A stretch of 64,000 nucleotides of DNA, from the NCBI RefSeq assembly GCF_002163715.1, contig NZ_CP015698.1, positions 124,001 through 188,000 on the forward strand. Reading direction: 5' to 3'. The notes below the pieces were generated by a model. The model was not told the DNA's origin and ran no database searches. It was given only the letters and a program-made list of their open reading frames with translations. Position 1 is the stretch's first letter. Every line of letters starts with the position of its first letter. The DNA comes from Curvibacter sp. AEP1-3. GTDB taxonomy: Bacteria; Pseudomonadota; Gammaproteobacteria; Burkholderiales; Burkholderiaceae_C. Positions 56,232-64,000 of this stretch are shown piece after piece. The position numbers and the translations under genes were made by a program.

Positions 56232-56633
56232 ATGGCTACTATCGACCCGAGCCGCGAGAGTTTCAGCCAGCTCTTTGTGAAGACTGCGCCGGACAAACCA
56301 GTCACCATGCTGAACCTGCTGCGCTTCAAAGAGCAGGCCGAATACACCCCTGAGCGCCAGGAGACGCCATGCACCGGGCGTGAGGCTTATGCACGCTATA
56401 CGGCGAATGCCCTGAAAGCGGTGCAAGCTGCAGGTGGCATAGTGCTGTGGCAGGGCCGCGCTTGCCATGCCCTGGTGGCTCCTGCCGACGAGGTCTGGGA
56501 TGATGTCCTGCTGGTGCAATACCCGAATGCCGCCGCATTCATGGACATGGTGCGTTCACCCGGGTACCAAGCGTTCGTTCACCACCGGTCCGCCGCGCTG
56601 GCAGATGCCCGACTGATTGCTATGCAGCAGTAG
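56232..56633 (+). CDS. DUF1330 protein
   Basis: A 133-residue protein of ferredoxin-like alpha+beta (dimeric barrel) type: PVTMLNLLRFKEQAEY and YPNAAAFMDMVRSPGYQAFVHHRSAAL are DUF1330 landmarks. AGGAGTGACGAC precedes ATG 56232. No biochemical role is established that I know of. It is probably co-transcribed with the serine hydrolase upstream. Confidence 0.85.
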   Translation: MATIDPSRESFSQLFVKTAPDKPVTMLNLLRFKEQAEYTPERQETPCTGREAYARYTANALKAVQAAGGIVLWQGRACHALVAPADEVWDDVLLVQYPNAAAFMDMVRSPGYQAFVHHRSAALADARLIAMQQ

Positions 56634-56724
56634 TTGTTTTGCCGTTCTGGGGTGCCGACAAAGCGACTCGTCAGTTGCCGCACGGTGTGCCATACTGCAA
56701 AAAAAGCAACCGTTGGAGCATGCA

Positions 56725-57906
56725 GTGCAAGGGCACAAAGCTGTGGTTTGGACAGGATCGGCCTTTGCCGCCGCTGGACTGGCTTGCTTCTTTGTTTTTT
56801 CTTGGCATGACGGTGCCTCCAAGCCACTGGCCATCGAGGTGGCACTCCTTGTTGGTTTGCTGTGCGGGGTGCTTACTTTTCTCGTGTTGCGCTTGCGGGA
56901 TGTGAATGAGTCGTCCCGGAAGTTGGGCCTCATCGCCGCAATGAATGTCCAAGTCAACCGGGATATCCTGCTCAATGAAGATCTGGGGCTGATTTACGCC
57001 AACATTCTTGGCTACCTGTTCCGGATTTTCAATGAAGCAACAACCGGTTCGATACTCAAGTTGGGCGACGATGGGCACCTGACCTTTGTTGCATCCAAAG
57101 GCTTCTCAGACGAGTTTGTTGGCAAGTTCAGGCTCCGGTTGGAAGACAGCTTTTTGTACCAAGTAACGCACGGTAACTTCAAGGAAGCGCGCTTGATCAC
57201 AGCCTCGGATTTTGAGGACGTGGCCACCGTCATCAAGCCCGACGATTGGAGGTACCAATCGGTCATCAGTGCGCCGATTTTTGTCGGTGATCGCTTGTTC
57301 GGTTTGTTGAATCTGGACTCGTCGATTGCGAGTACCTACGACCAAAAAGACCTTGAAATTGTGGAGCGCTTTCGCGCACAGATTGAGGTGGTGCTATTGG
57401 CCAGAGAGCGCTATTCCGCCAACATCAAGCGCTATCAGGTGGATGCACTGAGTGGCTTGGCGACCCGCCATTATTTTGAAGATCAGTTGGCTGTGGCCTT
57501 GGAGCGTGCTGCGCGATACCAGGAGCGTGTGGTGATCGGTCTTTTTGATGTGGATGGTCTGAAGCAAGTCAACGATACGCAGGGTCATTTGGCAGGCGAT
57601 CAATTGATCGCCCACATTGCGCAAGTGTTGCGCAAGTCAGCCCGCAATTCCGACATCGTGGGTCGCCTGGGCGGGGATGAGTTCGTCGCTTGTTATCCAA
57701 TGGCCAAGGCTCCAGCGATAGAGCACACCATTCAGGAGATCCGTAAGCAGCTGCGTCTGAACCCGATCCTGACTGGCAGTGGAGCCCTGTTGGTGCCCGA
57801 ATTCAGCTTTGGTCTCGCCAGTTTTCCGGAGGACGGAAGCACTGTCGAAGCACTATTGGGCATTGCAGACCAAAGAATGTATGCCATGAAGCAGGCTGCA
57901 CATTAA
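56725..57906 (+). CDS. Diguanylate cyclase with GAF domain
   Basis: A 393-residue protein. Two hydrophobic segments (~10-30 and ~35-55) suggest a membrane anchor. A GAF-like domain follows (ILLNEDLGLIYANILGYLFRIF ... QSVISAPIFVGDRLFGLLNLDS), then a GGDEF domain with intact RLGGDEFVA. The inhibitory I-site RNSD lies exactly five residues upstream of GGDEF, so product feedback is expected. It makes c-di-GMP from GTP. The start is GTG 56725, set by GGAG six bases upstream. Confidence 0.9.
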   Translation: MQGHKAVVWTGSAFAAAGLACFFVFSWHDGASKPLAIEVALLVGLLCGVLTFLVLRLRDVNESSRKLGLIAAMNVQVNRDILLNEDLGLIYANILGYLFRIFNEATTGSILKLGDDGHLTFVASKGFSDEFVGKFRLRLEDSFLYQVTHGNFKEARLITASDFEDVATVIKPDDWRYQSVISAPIFVGDRLFGLLNLDSSIASTYDQKDLEIVERFRAQIEVVLLARERYSANIKRYQVDALSGLATRHYFEDQLAVALERAARYQERVVIGLFDVDGLKQVNDTQGHLAGDQLIAHIAQVLRKSARNSDIVGRLGGDEFVACYPMAKAPAIEHTIQEIRKQLRLNPILTGSGALLVPEFSFGLASFPEDGSTVEALLGIADQRMYAMKQAAH

Positions 57907-57989
57907 GCAAACCGTGCGGCATCGAACCGACGTGAGGGTAGGCGCGGCCCAGACTGCCTACACTCCGTCACATTCCCAATGGGGGTTCC

Positions 57990-58784
57990 ATGCCGAATGC
58001 CTTGGCTACGACTCCTGTGGCAGCAAAGCCTGCTGCGACTGTCCCCGCTGCTCCTGCCGAAAGCGCACCTGCCGATGAACGCGCAGCTGTTTTTACCGCC
58101 AAAGGACTTGCCAAAACCTATGACATGGGGGAGGTTCAGGTTCACGCCTTGATGGACGTAGACCTGACCATCTACAAAGGTGAGTTCATCGTATTGTTGG
58201 GCGCCTCGGGCAGTGGCAAATCCACCTTGCTCAACATCCTTGGCGGGCTGGACCGCCCCAGCAGCGGGACCGCGCAGTTTGCCGACCATGACCTGACCCA
58301 TGCCAGCGACGACGAACTCACCCTGTACCGCCGGGACCACGTGGGCTTTGTTTTTCAGTTTTACAACCTGATCCCCAGCCTGACCGTGCGTGAAAACGTG
58401 GAACTGGTCACTGACATTGCCAAAGACCCGATGCCGGCCCTGGAGGCGCTGACACGGGTGGGGCTCGCAGAGCGGGTGGACCACTTCCCCTCGCAGCTCT
58501 CGGGCGGGGAGCAGCAGCGCGTGGCCATTGCGCGTGCCATTGTCAAAAAACCGGAGGTGCTGTTGTGCGATGAGCCTACCGGTGCTCTGGACTATCAGAC
58601 GGGCAAGCTGGTGCTGGAAGTCATTGCGCGCATTAACCGCGAATTGGGCACCACCGCCATCGTAATCACCCACAACGCAGCGATTGCCGGGATGGCAGAC
58701 CGCGTGCTGTACCTGAGCGGCGGGCGTATAGAAAAGATCGTGCAGAACGAGCACAAGGTCGCGCCCTCCGAGCTGGCATGGTGA
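57990..58784 (+). CDS. ABC transporter ATP-binding protein (MacB/LolD type)
   Basis: A 264-residue ATPase. After a ~35-residue Ala/Pro-rich N-terminal extension come Walker [10 protein letters not shown], the Q-loop [10 protein letters not shown], signature LSGGEQQR, Walker [13 protein letters not shown] and switch His in VITHNA. It powers the FtsX-type permease encoded 10 bp downstream. Together with the adaptor gene it forms a three-gene export operon. Confidence 0.95.
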   Translation: MPNALATTPVAAKPAATVPAAPAESAPADERAAVFTAKGLAKTYDMGEVQVHALMDVDLTIYKGEFIVLLGASGSGKSTLLNILGGLDRPSSGTAQFADHDLTHASDDELTLYRRDHVGFVFQFYNLIPSLTVRENVELVTDIAKDPMPALEALTRVGLAERVDHFPSQLSGGEQQRVAIARAIVKKPEVLLCDEPTGALDYQTGKLVLEVIARINRELGTTAIVITHNAAIAGMADRVLYLSGGRIEKIVQNEHKVAPSELAW

Positions 58785-58794
58785 GTGCCTCGCC

Positions 58795-61158
58795 ATGAAA
58801 ACCCTGGACCGCAAACTACTGCGTGACTTGCGCCTGATGTGGAGCCAGGCTCTCACCATCGCCTTGGTGGTGGCGAGTGGGGTAGGGGGCTTTATTACCA
58901 GTTTTAGCGCGTTTGACTCACTGTGGTGGTCGCGCGATGTGTACTACGCGGAGTCGCGGTTTGCAGAAGTGTTCAGCAGCCTCAAAAGTGCGCCCTTGGC
59001 ATTGCAGCGCCAGCTCGAAGCCATCGACGGTGCGGCCCATGTACAGACCGGGCTGGCGCAGGTGGTGCCCATCACCATTCCAGGGGTATCGGACCCGATT
59101 GCCGGGCAGATCATCGGGCTGGATCCGGCCGAGCCCCCGCGCTTGAGCTTGGTGAGCCTGCGCAGCGGGCGCATGGTGGCCAGCCACGGTAGTGGTGCCA
59201 TGGATGCCTTGGTGTCTGAGGCCTTTGCAGTGGCTCACCAGCTCAAGACCGGGGATGAAGTGACGGCATTGATCAACGGCAAGCGCGAGCGGCTGCGGCT
59301 GGTCGGCATAGGCCTGTCGCCGGAGTACGTTTTCGCAGGCCTCGGTGGCTCGCCGGACCAGCGGGGCTTCGGCATTTTTTGGGTAGACCGCAAGACGCTA
59401 GCCATGGCCTACAACATGGAAGGTGCCTTCAACCAAGTGACGGTGCGGCTGGGGCCGGGCGCCAGTGAGGGGGCAGTCATTGACCAGTTGGACCGGCTGC
59501 TTGCCCCCTATGGCGGCATCAACGCGCATGGGCGGGACCAACAGATGTCGGATGTAATTCTGAATTCCGAGATCAAGCAGCAGCGGGTGATGGGCACGGT
59601 GTTGCCCAGCATCTTTCTTGCGGTCGCTGCGTTTTTGCTCAACGTGGTGGTGGGTCGGCAGATCGCCAGCCAGCGCGAACAGGTGGCCGCGCTGAAGGCC
59701 TTGGGTTATGGCAACCTTGCCATCGGCGGGCACTACCTCAAGCTGGTGCTGGTGATTGTGGTGCTGGGTCTGCTCTTGGGGCTGGCACTCGGTGCTGCTT
59801 TGGGGCAAGGCTTTGTAGGCTTGTATGCCAAGACCTTCCGCTTCCCGACGCTGCATTACCGCTTGGCACCTGCGCTTATTCTGGTGGCTGTCGGAGTGGC
59901 ATTGGCAGCCGCAGTGCTGGCCACGCTGGGTGCCATCCGCGCCACGGTGCTGCTGGCACCCGCAGAGGCCATGCGTCCGCCATCACCCGGCCGCTACCAG
60001 CCCATGCTGCTGGAGCGCTGGGGCATGAAGGCCTGGTTTTCGCCGCCGCTGCGCATGATCTTGCGCACCATGGAGCGCCACCGCTTGCGTACTTTGCTCA
60101 CCACGGTGGGCGTGGCGATGGCCATGGCCACCGTCATCACCGGCGCCTTCATGCGGGATGCGGTGGTGGTTTTGATGGACACCCAGTTCGGACAGGTCTT
60201 GCGTGGGGATGTGTCCATCAATCTGCTGGAAGCCACGCCCGCGCGTGCGCTGCAAACCACGGCGCATTTGCCTTTTGTGACGGCGGTGGAGGGCGGGCGC
60301 AATGTGGCGGTACGGCTGGTGAATGGCAACCGGCATCACCGTGGCGCCATTCAAGGCAAGCCTGAGGTGCCGGACTTGTTTCGCATCGTCAATCTCGACA
60401 AGCAAGCCTTGAACGCACCGCGCCACGGCTTGCTGCTGACCGACCGCCTGGCCACCAAGCTAGGCGTGAAGCCGGGCGACCTGGTCCGGGTGGAACTGCA
60501 GGAAGGTCGCCGTGAGGTGGTGCACTTGCCGGTGACCGGCACGGTGCACGAACTGCTGGGCATGAACGCCTACATGGAGCGCACGGCGCTGAACGCGGTG
60601 CTGCGTGAGGGGGACGTCGTCAACCAGATCATGGTGTCTGTGGAGCGTGGGCATGAGCCGGAGCTGCTCAACCGCCTGAAGGAACTGCCCCAAGTGGGCG
60701 TGGCCATCAGCAAGCAGGTGATGGCGCGCAACATCAATGATGTGACGGCGCGCAACATTCTGGTTTTCAGCCTGGTGCTCACGGTGTTCGCCACCATCAT
60801 CGCGGTCGGTGTCGTCTACAACAATGCGCGCATTGCCTTGGCGGAGCGTGCCTGGGAGCTGGCCAGTTTGCGCGTGCTGGGCTTCACCCGCACCGAGGTG
60901 TCTGCCATTTTGCTGGGCGAATTGGGCATCGAGATTGTGCTGGCGCTGCCTCTGGGCATGGGGCTGGGCTACCTGCTGGCGCTGGGCATTGTCACCATGA
61001 TCCGCAGCGATGAGTTTTCGTTTCCCTTCGCCATTCAGCCCGCTACCTATGCCTTTGCAGTGGTGTGTGTGGTGGTGGCAGGTGTGATCAGTGCGCTGAT
61101 TGTGCGCAGGCGGATCGACCAGCTGGACCTGGTCAGCGTCCTCAAAACCCGCGAATAG
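58795..61158 (+). CDS. ABC transporter permease with two FtsX domains
   Basis: A 787-residue permease. TM1 (QALTIALVVASGVGGFITSF) is followed by a periplasmic domain, three helices at ~260-395, a second first-helix at ~425-450, another periplasmic domain and a final three-helix FtsX domain (VLTVFATIIAVGVVYNNARIALAERAWELASLRVLGF...). This duplicated layout is that of DevC/LolC-like and YbbP-like exporters. With its ATPase it probably moves a lipid or drug-like molecule by a mechanotransmission mechanism. Confidence 0.92.
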   Translation: MKTLDRKLLRDLRLMWSQALTIALVVASGVGGFITSFSAFDSLWWSRDVYYAESRFAEVFSSLKSAPLALQRQLEAIDGAAHVQTGLAQVVPITIPGVSDPIAGQIIGLDPAEPPRLSLVSLRSGRMVASHGSGAMDALVSEAFAVAHQLKTGDEVTALINGKRERLRLVGIGLSPEYVFAGLGGSPDQRGFGIFWVDRKTLAMAYNMEGAFNQVTVRLGPGASEGAVIDQLDRLLAPYGGINAHGRDQQMSDVILNSEIKQQRVMGTVLPSIFLAVAAFLLNVVVGRQIASQREQVAALKALGYGNLAIGGHYLKLVLVIVVLGLLLGLALGAALGQGFVGLYAKTFRFPTLHYRLAPALILVAVGVALAAAVLATLGAIRATVLLAPAEAMRPPSPGRYQPMLLERWGMKAWFSPPLRMILRTMERHRLRTLLTTVGVAMAMATVITGAFMRDAVVVLMDTQFGQVLRGDVSINLLEATPARALQTTAHLPFVTAVEGGRNVAVRLVNGNRHHRGAIQGKPEVPDLFRIVNLDKQALNAPRHGLLLTDRLATKLGVKPGDLVRVELQEGRREVVHLPVTGTVHELLGMNAYMERTALNAVLREGDVVNQIMVSVERGHEPELLNRLKELPQVGVAISKQVMARNINDVTARNILVFSLVLTVFATIIAVGVVYNNARIALAERAWELASLRVLGFTRTEVSAILLGELGIEIVLALPLGMGLGYLLALGIVTMIRSDEFSFPFAIQPATYAFAVVCVVVAGVISALIVRRRIDQLDLVSVLKTRE

Positions 61159-61184
61159 CGCGGCCAACCCTACTCCCCATCATC

Positions 61185-62375
61185 ATGAAAAAAAAGCTTC
61201 TCTGGGGCGCCGTCATCGCCATGTTTCTGGCCGGTCTGGTTTGGGCTTTTTGGCCCAGCGCGATGGAAGTGGAGGTGGCGAACGTGACCCAAGGCCGTTT
61301 TGAGCGCGCAGTGCAGGAGGACGGCAAGACCCGGGTGCGCGCGCGTTATGTGGTGTCCACCACCGTGGCAGGCCGCCTGGCGCGCATTCTGCTGGCGCAA
61401 GGGGACCGCGTGCAGGCGGGGGACGCTGTGGCCGTGGTGTCGCCCTCAGCACCCGCCTTGCTGGACGCACGCAGCCAAGCGGAGCAAGCCGCCCGTGTGG
61501 GTGGCGCGCAGGCGGCCTTGGCGCAAGCCCAAGCGCAGGTGGCTGCCGCTGCGGCTGCCCTCAACCAGGGCAGGCAGGACGTGCTGCGCAACAACGCGCT
61601 GGTGCGGCAAGGCTTTGTGTCTGCCGCGCAAGGTGAAAGCATTCGTTTGGCCGAACAACTGCGGGGCAGCGAACTGGCGGCTGCGCAGCAGGCGGAGCAA
61701 GCTGCGCGATTTAACCTGGAGCAGGCCCGTGCGCCCTTGCAGGCATACGGCGCCGATGGTGCGAGGCCAGGTGTCAAGGGCGAGGTGACGGTCCGTTCGC
61801 CGGTAGCAGGCAGTGTGCTCAAAGTGCTGCTGCAAAGTGAAGGCGTGGTGCAGGCGGGCGCTGGCCTGGTCGAAATTGGCGACCCGGGCAGTTTGGAGGT
61901 GGTGGTGGACATCTTGACCGAGGAGGCCGCCCAAGTGCAACCCGGCACTGCCGTGCAGTTGTTGAACTGGGGCGGCTCCGGCGTGCTGCAGGGCAAGGTG
62001 CGCTACGTGGAGCCGGCGGCATTCACCAAAGTGTCTGCACTCGGCGTGGAAGAACAGCGGGTGAATGTGATTGCAGACATCACCAGCCCGCAAGAGGTCT
62101 GGAAAGGCCTTGGCGACGGCTTCAAGGTGGATGTGCGTTTGTTGGTGCAAGTGGAGGAGGGCGCGGTCATGGTGCCGGTGGGTGCCTTGTTTCCGGTGGG
62201 GGCGCGCTCCGGGGTGTTTGTGCTGGACGCAGGCCATGTGCGTTTGCAGGAGGTCACCGTCAAAGCGCGCAACGGCAACCAGGCTTGGGTGCCGGAGGGG
62301 CTGGCGGTCAATGCCCAGGTGGTGGTCTATCCCGACATCAAGTTGCAGGACGGTGCCAAAGTCAAAGTGCGATAG
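61185..62375 (+). CDS. Periplasmic adaptor (HlyD/membrane fusion) of the ABC exporter
   Basis: A 396-residue protein with an N-terminal TM anchor (KKLLWGAVIAMFLAGLVWAFW), a lipoyl-like half (VSTTVAGRLARILLAQGDRVQAGDAVAVVS), a long Ala/Gln-rich coiled-coil hairpin (~85-185), the second lipoyl half (VRSPVAGSVLKVLLQSEGVVQAGAGLVEIG) and a beta-barrel. ATG 61185 lies 26 bp after the permease stop. No outer-membrane factor gene is next to it, so it probably uses a shared TolC-like channel or none. Confidence 0.9.
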   Translation: MKKKLLWGAVIAMFLAGLVWAFWPSAMEVEVANVTQGRFERAVQEDGKTRVRARYVVSTTVAGRLARILLAQGDRVQAGDAVAVVSPSAPALLDARSQAEQAARVGGAQAALAQAQAQVAAAAAALNQGRQDVLRNNALVRQGFVSAAQGESIRLAEQLRGSELAAAQQAEQAARFNLEQARAPLQAYGADGARPGVKGEVTVRSPVAGSVLKVLLQSEGVVQAGAGLVEIGDPGSLEVVVDILTEEAAQVQPGTAVQLLNWGGSGVLQGKVRYVEPAAFTKVSALGVEEQRVNVIADITSPQEVWKGLGDGFKVDVRLLVQVEEGAVMVPVGALFPVGARSGVFVLDAGHVRLQEVTVKARNGNQAWVPEGLAVNAQVVVYPDIKLQDGAKVKVR

Positions 62376-62450
62376 GCAGCAAACTGTGTCTGCTAGAGCA
62401 CGGACGGACGGGTTGGTGGCGCGCAGCATGGTGTTTTTTGGGAGCATGCT

Positions 62451-63002
62451 GTGAGCACATATCTGATCTCGGTGATCGTGGGCAGCCTTCGCCACGAATC
62501 CATGAACCGCAAACTGGCCCACGCTCTGGCGGCGCTGGCGCCTGCGGATTTCACCTTCGAGCAGGTGCCGCTTGACGACCTGCCGCTGTACGACCAGGAC
62601 GACGACTCCTACCAGACCGAGTCGGTGCTGCGCCTCAAGTCGGAAATCGCCCGGGCGCAAGGTCTGCTGTTTGTGACGCCGGAGTACAACCGTTCCATTC
62701 CCGGGGTACTCAAAAATGCCATTGACCATGCCTCGCGCCCCTACGGCCAGAGCGCATGGGCGGGCAAGCCGGCTGCAGTGATCGGTCTGTCGCCCGGCGC
62801 AGCGGGCACGGCGATGGCGCAGCAACACCTGCGCAATGTGCTGGCCTATCTGGATGTGCCCACCATGGGGCAGCCGGAGGCGTTTATTCAAGCAAAAGAC
62901 GACCTGTTCAATTCCACGGGTGGTCTCGGCGAGGGCAGCAAGAAGTTTTTTCAAGCGTGGATGGATGCGTATGTGGCGTGGGTCCGGAAACACGCGGGCT
63001 GA
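62451..63002 (+). CDS. NAD(P)H-dependent FMN reductase
   Basis: A 183-residue flavodoxin-like reductase: ISVIVGSLRHESMNRKLA binds the FMN phosphate, and LLFVTPEYNRSIPGVLKNAIDHASRP is the family signature (PEYNxSxPGxLKNAIDW). It reduces FMN, quinones or similar acceptors with NAD(P)H. GTG 62451 is set by GGGAG six bases upstream. It follows the exporter operon by 75 bp. Confidence 0.93.
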   Translation: MSTYLISVIVGSLRHESMNRKLAHALAALAPADFTFEQVPLDDLPLYDQDDDSYQTESVLRLKSEIARAQGLLFVTPEYNRSIPGVLKNAIDHASRPYGQSAWAGKPAAVIGLSPGAAGTAMAQQHLRNVLAYLDVPTMGQPEAFIQAKDDLFNSTGGLGEGSKKFFQAWMDAYVAWVRKHAG

Positions 63003-63064
63003 GCCTGCCCGGGGCCAATCGCTGGATGAGGTCGGTCTTAGGGCTCCGTAGTCAGGAGAAGAGG

Positions 63065-63119
63065 TGCTATTCATTTAATAGCTGCTCGCGCATATTCCAT
63101 GGGCGCTGGGTGCCGATTC
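63065..63119 (+). repeat. Copy H of the dispersed repeat (best match to consensus)
   Basis: TGCTATTCATTTAATAGCTG, CTCGCGCATATTCCATGG, GCGCTGGGTGCCGATTC. The first part is a near-perfect inverted repeat (GCTATT..AATAGC); the second pairs GCGC with GCGC around ATATTCCATGG. It lies in the 284-bp gap between the FMN reductase and aspartate kinase genes; the rest of that gap shows nothing else recognisable. Confidence 0.88.
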
Positions 63120-63286
63120 GGTACACAAAGTTGAAGTGACGGGTAAGGTTTGCGGCGCAATGCCGGTTTGCAAATCGGGCTCCCACCCAAAGTGGTGGAA
63201 AATAGAGGGTTTTCAGCCGTTGACAAACTCACGGCAGAAGCTCCTTGCCGGCTCTCCAATCCCTTTTTGCTCTTCCCAGCTTGTCC

Positions 63287-64000
63287 ATGTCAGACGTAAA
63301 TTCTTCCAAGATCTCTGTCGAGAAAATCGGCGGCACCTCGATGACCGCTTTTGGTGATGTGCTGCGCCACATCGTTCTGCATGACCCGAAACGCATTTAC
63401 GGCCGCATTTACGTGGTGTCTGCCTACTCCGGCGTGACCAACCAGTTGCTGGAGCATAAAAAGACGGGTGAACGCGGTATTTACGCCCTGTTTGCGGAGG
63501 GAAAGGGCTACCAGGACGCCCTGACCGGCTTGGCCGTCAGCCTGAAAAAGCTGAACGCCGGCTATGCCGACATCGGTTTGCCACTGGCCGTGGCCGACGC
63601 CTTTATTGATCAGCGCATCGCCCAAGCCCGCGAATATCTGGGTGCCATGCACCACGTATTGGCCAGCGGCTACCTGAGCCGCAAGGATGTGCTCTTGGCA
63701 GCCCGCGAGGTGCTTGCCTCAATCGGCGAGTCCCATAGCGCGTTCAACTCGGTGGAAATCCTCAAGGCCAACGGTGTAAATGCGGTCCTGATGGACCTGG
63801 CCGGCTTCGATGACAACGAAGCCTGGAGCATCGACGAGCGTATTGCCAACAGCTTCAAGGATCTGGACCTGGCCAACAGCGTGATAGTGGCCACCGGCTA
63901 CACCAAGGGGACTGAAGGCATCATGCGCGAGTTCGACCGCGGCTACTCCGAGGTCACCTTCAGCAAGATCGCTGTCGAAGTGCGTCCTGCCGAGGCCGTG
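63287..64000 (+). CDS. Aspartate kinase, Ask_Ect-like (partial, runs off the window)
   Basis: The first 238 residues of an aspartokinase phosphorylating L-aspartate. The N-terminal motif is VEKIGGTSM rather than the usual KFGGTSV, as I recall for ectoine-type aspartokinases; GFDDNEAWSIDERI and VIVATGYTKGTEG follow the amino acid kinase fold. ATG 63287 has no strong Shine-Dalgarno. The frame is open to the last base. No ect genes are seen in the window, so its pathway (ectoine, or general aspartate-family synthesis) is open. Confidence 0.88.
   Translation, partial: MSDVNSSKISVEKIGGTSMTAFGDVLRHIVLHDPKRIYGRIYVVSAYSGVTNQLLEHKKTGERGIYALFAEGKGYQDALTGLAVSLKKLNAGYADIGLPLAVADAFIDQRIAQAREYLGAMHHVLASGYLSRKDVLLAAREVLASIGESHSAFNSVEILKANGVNAVLMDLAGFDDNEAWSIDERIANSFKDLDLANSVIVATGYTKGTEGIMREFDRGYSEVTFSKIAVEVRPAEAV

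Overview
The window looks like chromosomal DNA from a betaproteobacterium of the order Burkholderiales, most likely family Comamonadaceae and close to Rhodoferax. The support is gene content and order (glyA-nrdR, then a minor pilin cluster, then ribD-ribE; aceE-aceF-lpdA with lipoyl domains on E3), the GC-rich codon use of the housekeeping genes, and a dispersed ~55-bp repeat that I associate from memory with this family. No phage, plasmid, complete insertion sequence or CRISPR array is visible.

Layout. 0-4.7 kb: end of an unknown gene, tRNA-Val(CAC), a PilZ protein with an alpha/beta hydrolase, a small lipoprotein, an LhgO-type FAD oxidoreductase and a DUF4394 lipoprotein. 4.8-8.5 kb: pyrD, rpiA, ribE and ribD. 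8.5-15.8 kb: a leftward, visibly AT-richer cluster of type IV pilus minor pilin genes (fimT, pilV, pilW, pilX, pilY1, pilE) running into ribD. 15.9-18.8 kb: nrdR and glyA, the latter behind a probable ZTP (pfl) riboswitch, and a lytic transglycosylase. 19.6-24 kb: a large DUF349 protein and a GAF/HD-GYP protein. 24-28.4 kb: lpxH, two cyclophilins, an L,D-transpeptidase and a TPR protein, the last two sharing a C-terminal NTF2-like domain. 28.6-32.9 kb: cysS, an AlkA-type glycosylase, accA, tilS and tRNA-Ser(GCT). 33-39.9 kb: a DUF4124/glutaredoxin protein, oligopeptidase A, folD, and a response regulator with its PAS histidine kinase. 40-46.3 kb: the pyruvate dehydrogenase operon. 46.7-57.9 kb: a large unknown lipoprotein, an MHS-type transporter, a small membrane protein, an M13 peptidase, a CPBP protein, a serine hydrolase, a DUF1330 protein and a diguanylate cyclase. 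58-62.4 kb: a MacB-like ABC exporter with its adaptor. The window ends with an FMN reductase and a truncated aspartate kinase.

How the parts relate. Three proteins belong to cyclic-di-GMP signalling (PilZ, HD-GYP, GGDEF), which commonly controls type IV pili and surface behaviour. The PDH operon is divergent from a two-component system and the gap between them carries palindromes that could be an operator. glyA, folD and the riboswitch belong to one-carbon/purine metabolism.

Most unusual signal. At least eight copies of one ~55-bp repeat are scattered through the window. Three lie inside open reading frames (ribD, tilS, the DUF349 gene), one supplies the stop codon of pyrD and one merges with the terminator after lpdA. 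Other notable items are a 19-bp triplicate repeat spanning the stop codons of convergent rpiA and ribE, and the atypical pilin block whose AT-rich composition continues into the 5' end of ribD. All functions are inferred from reading the sequence; no database search was possible.
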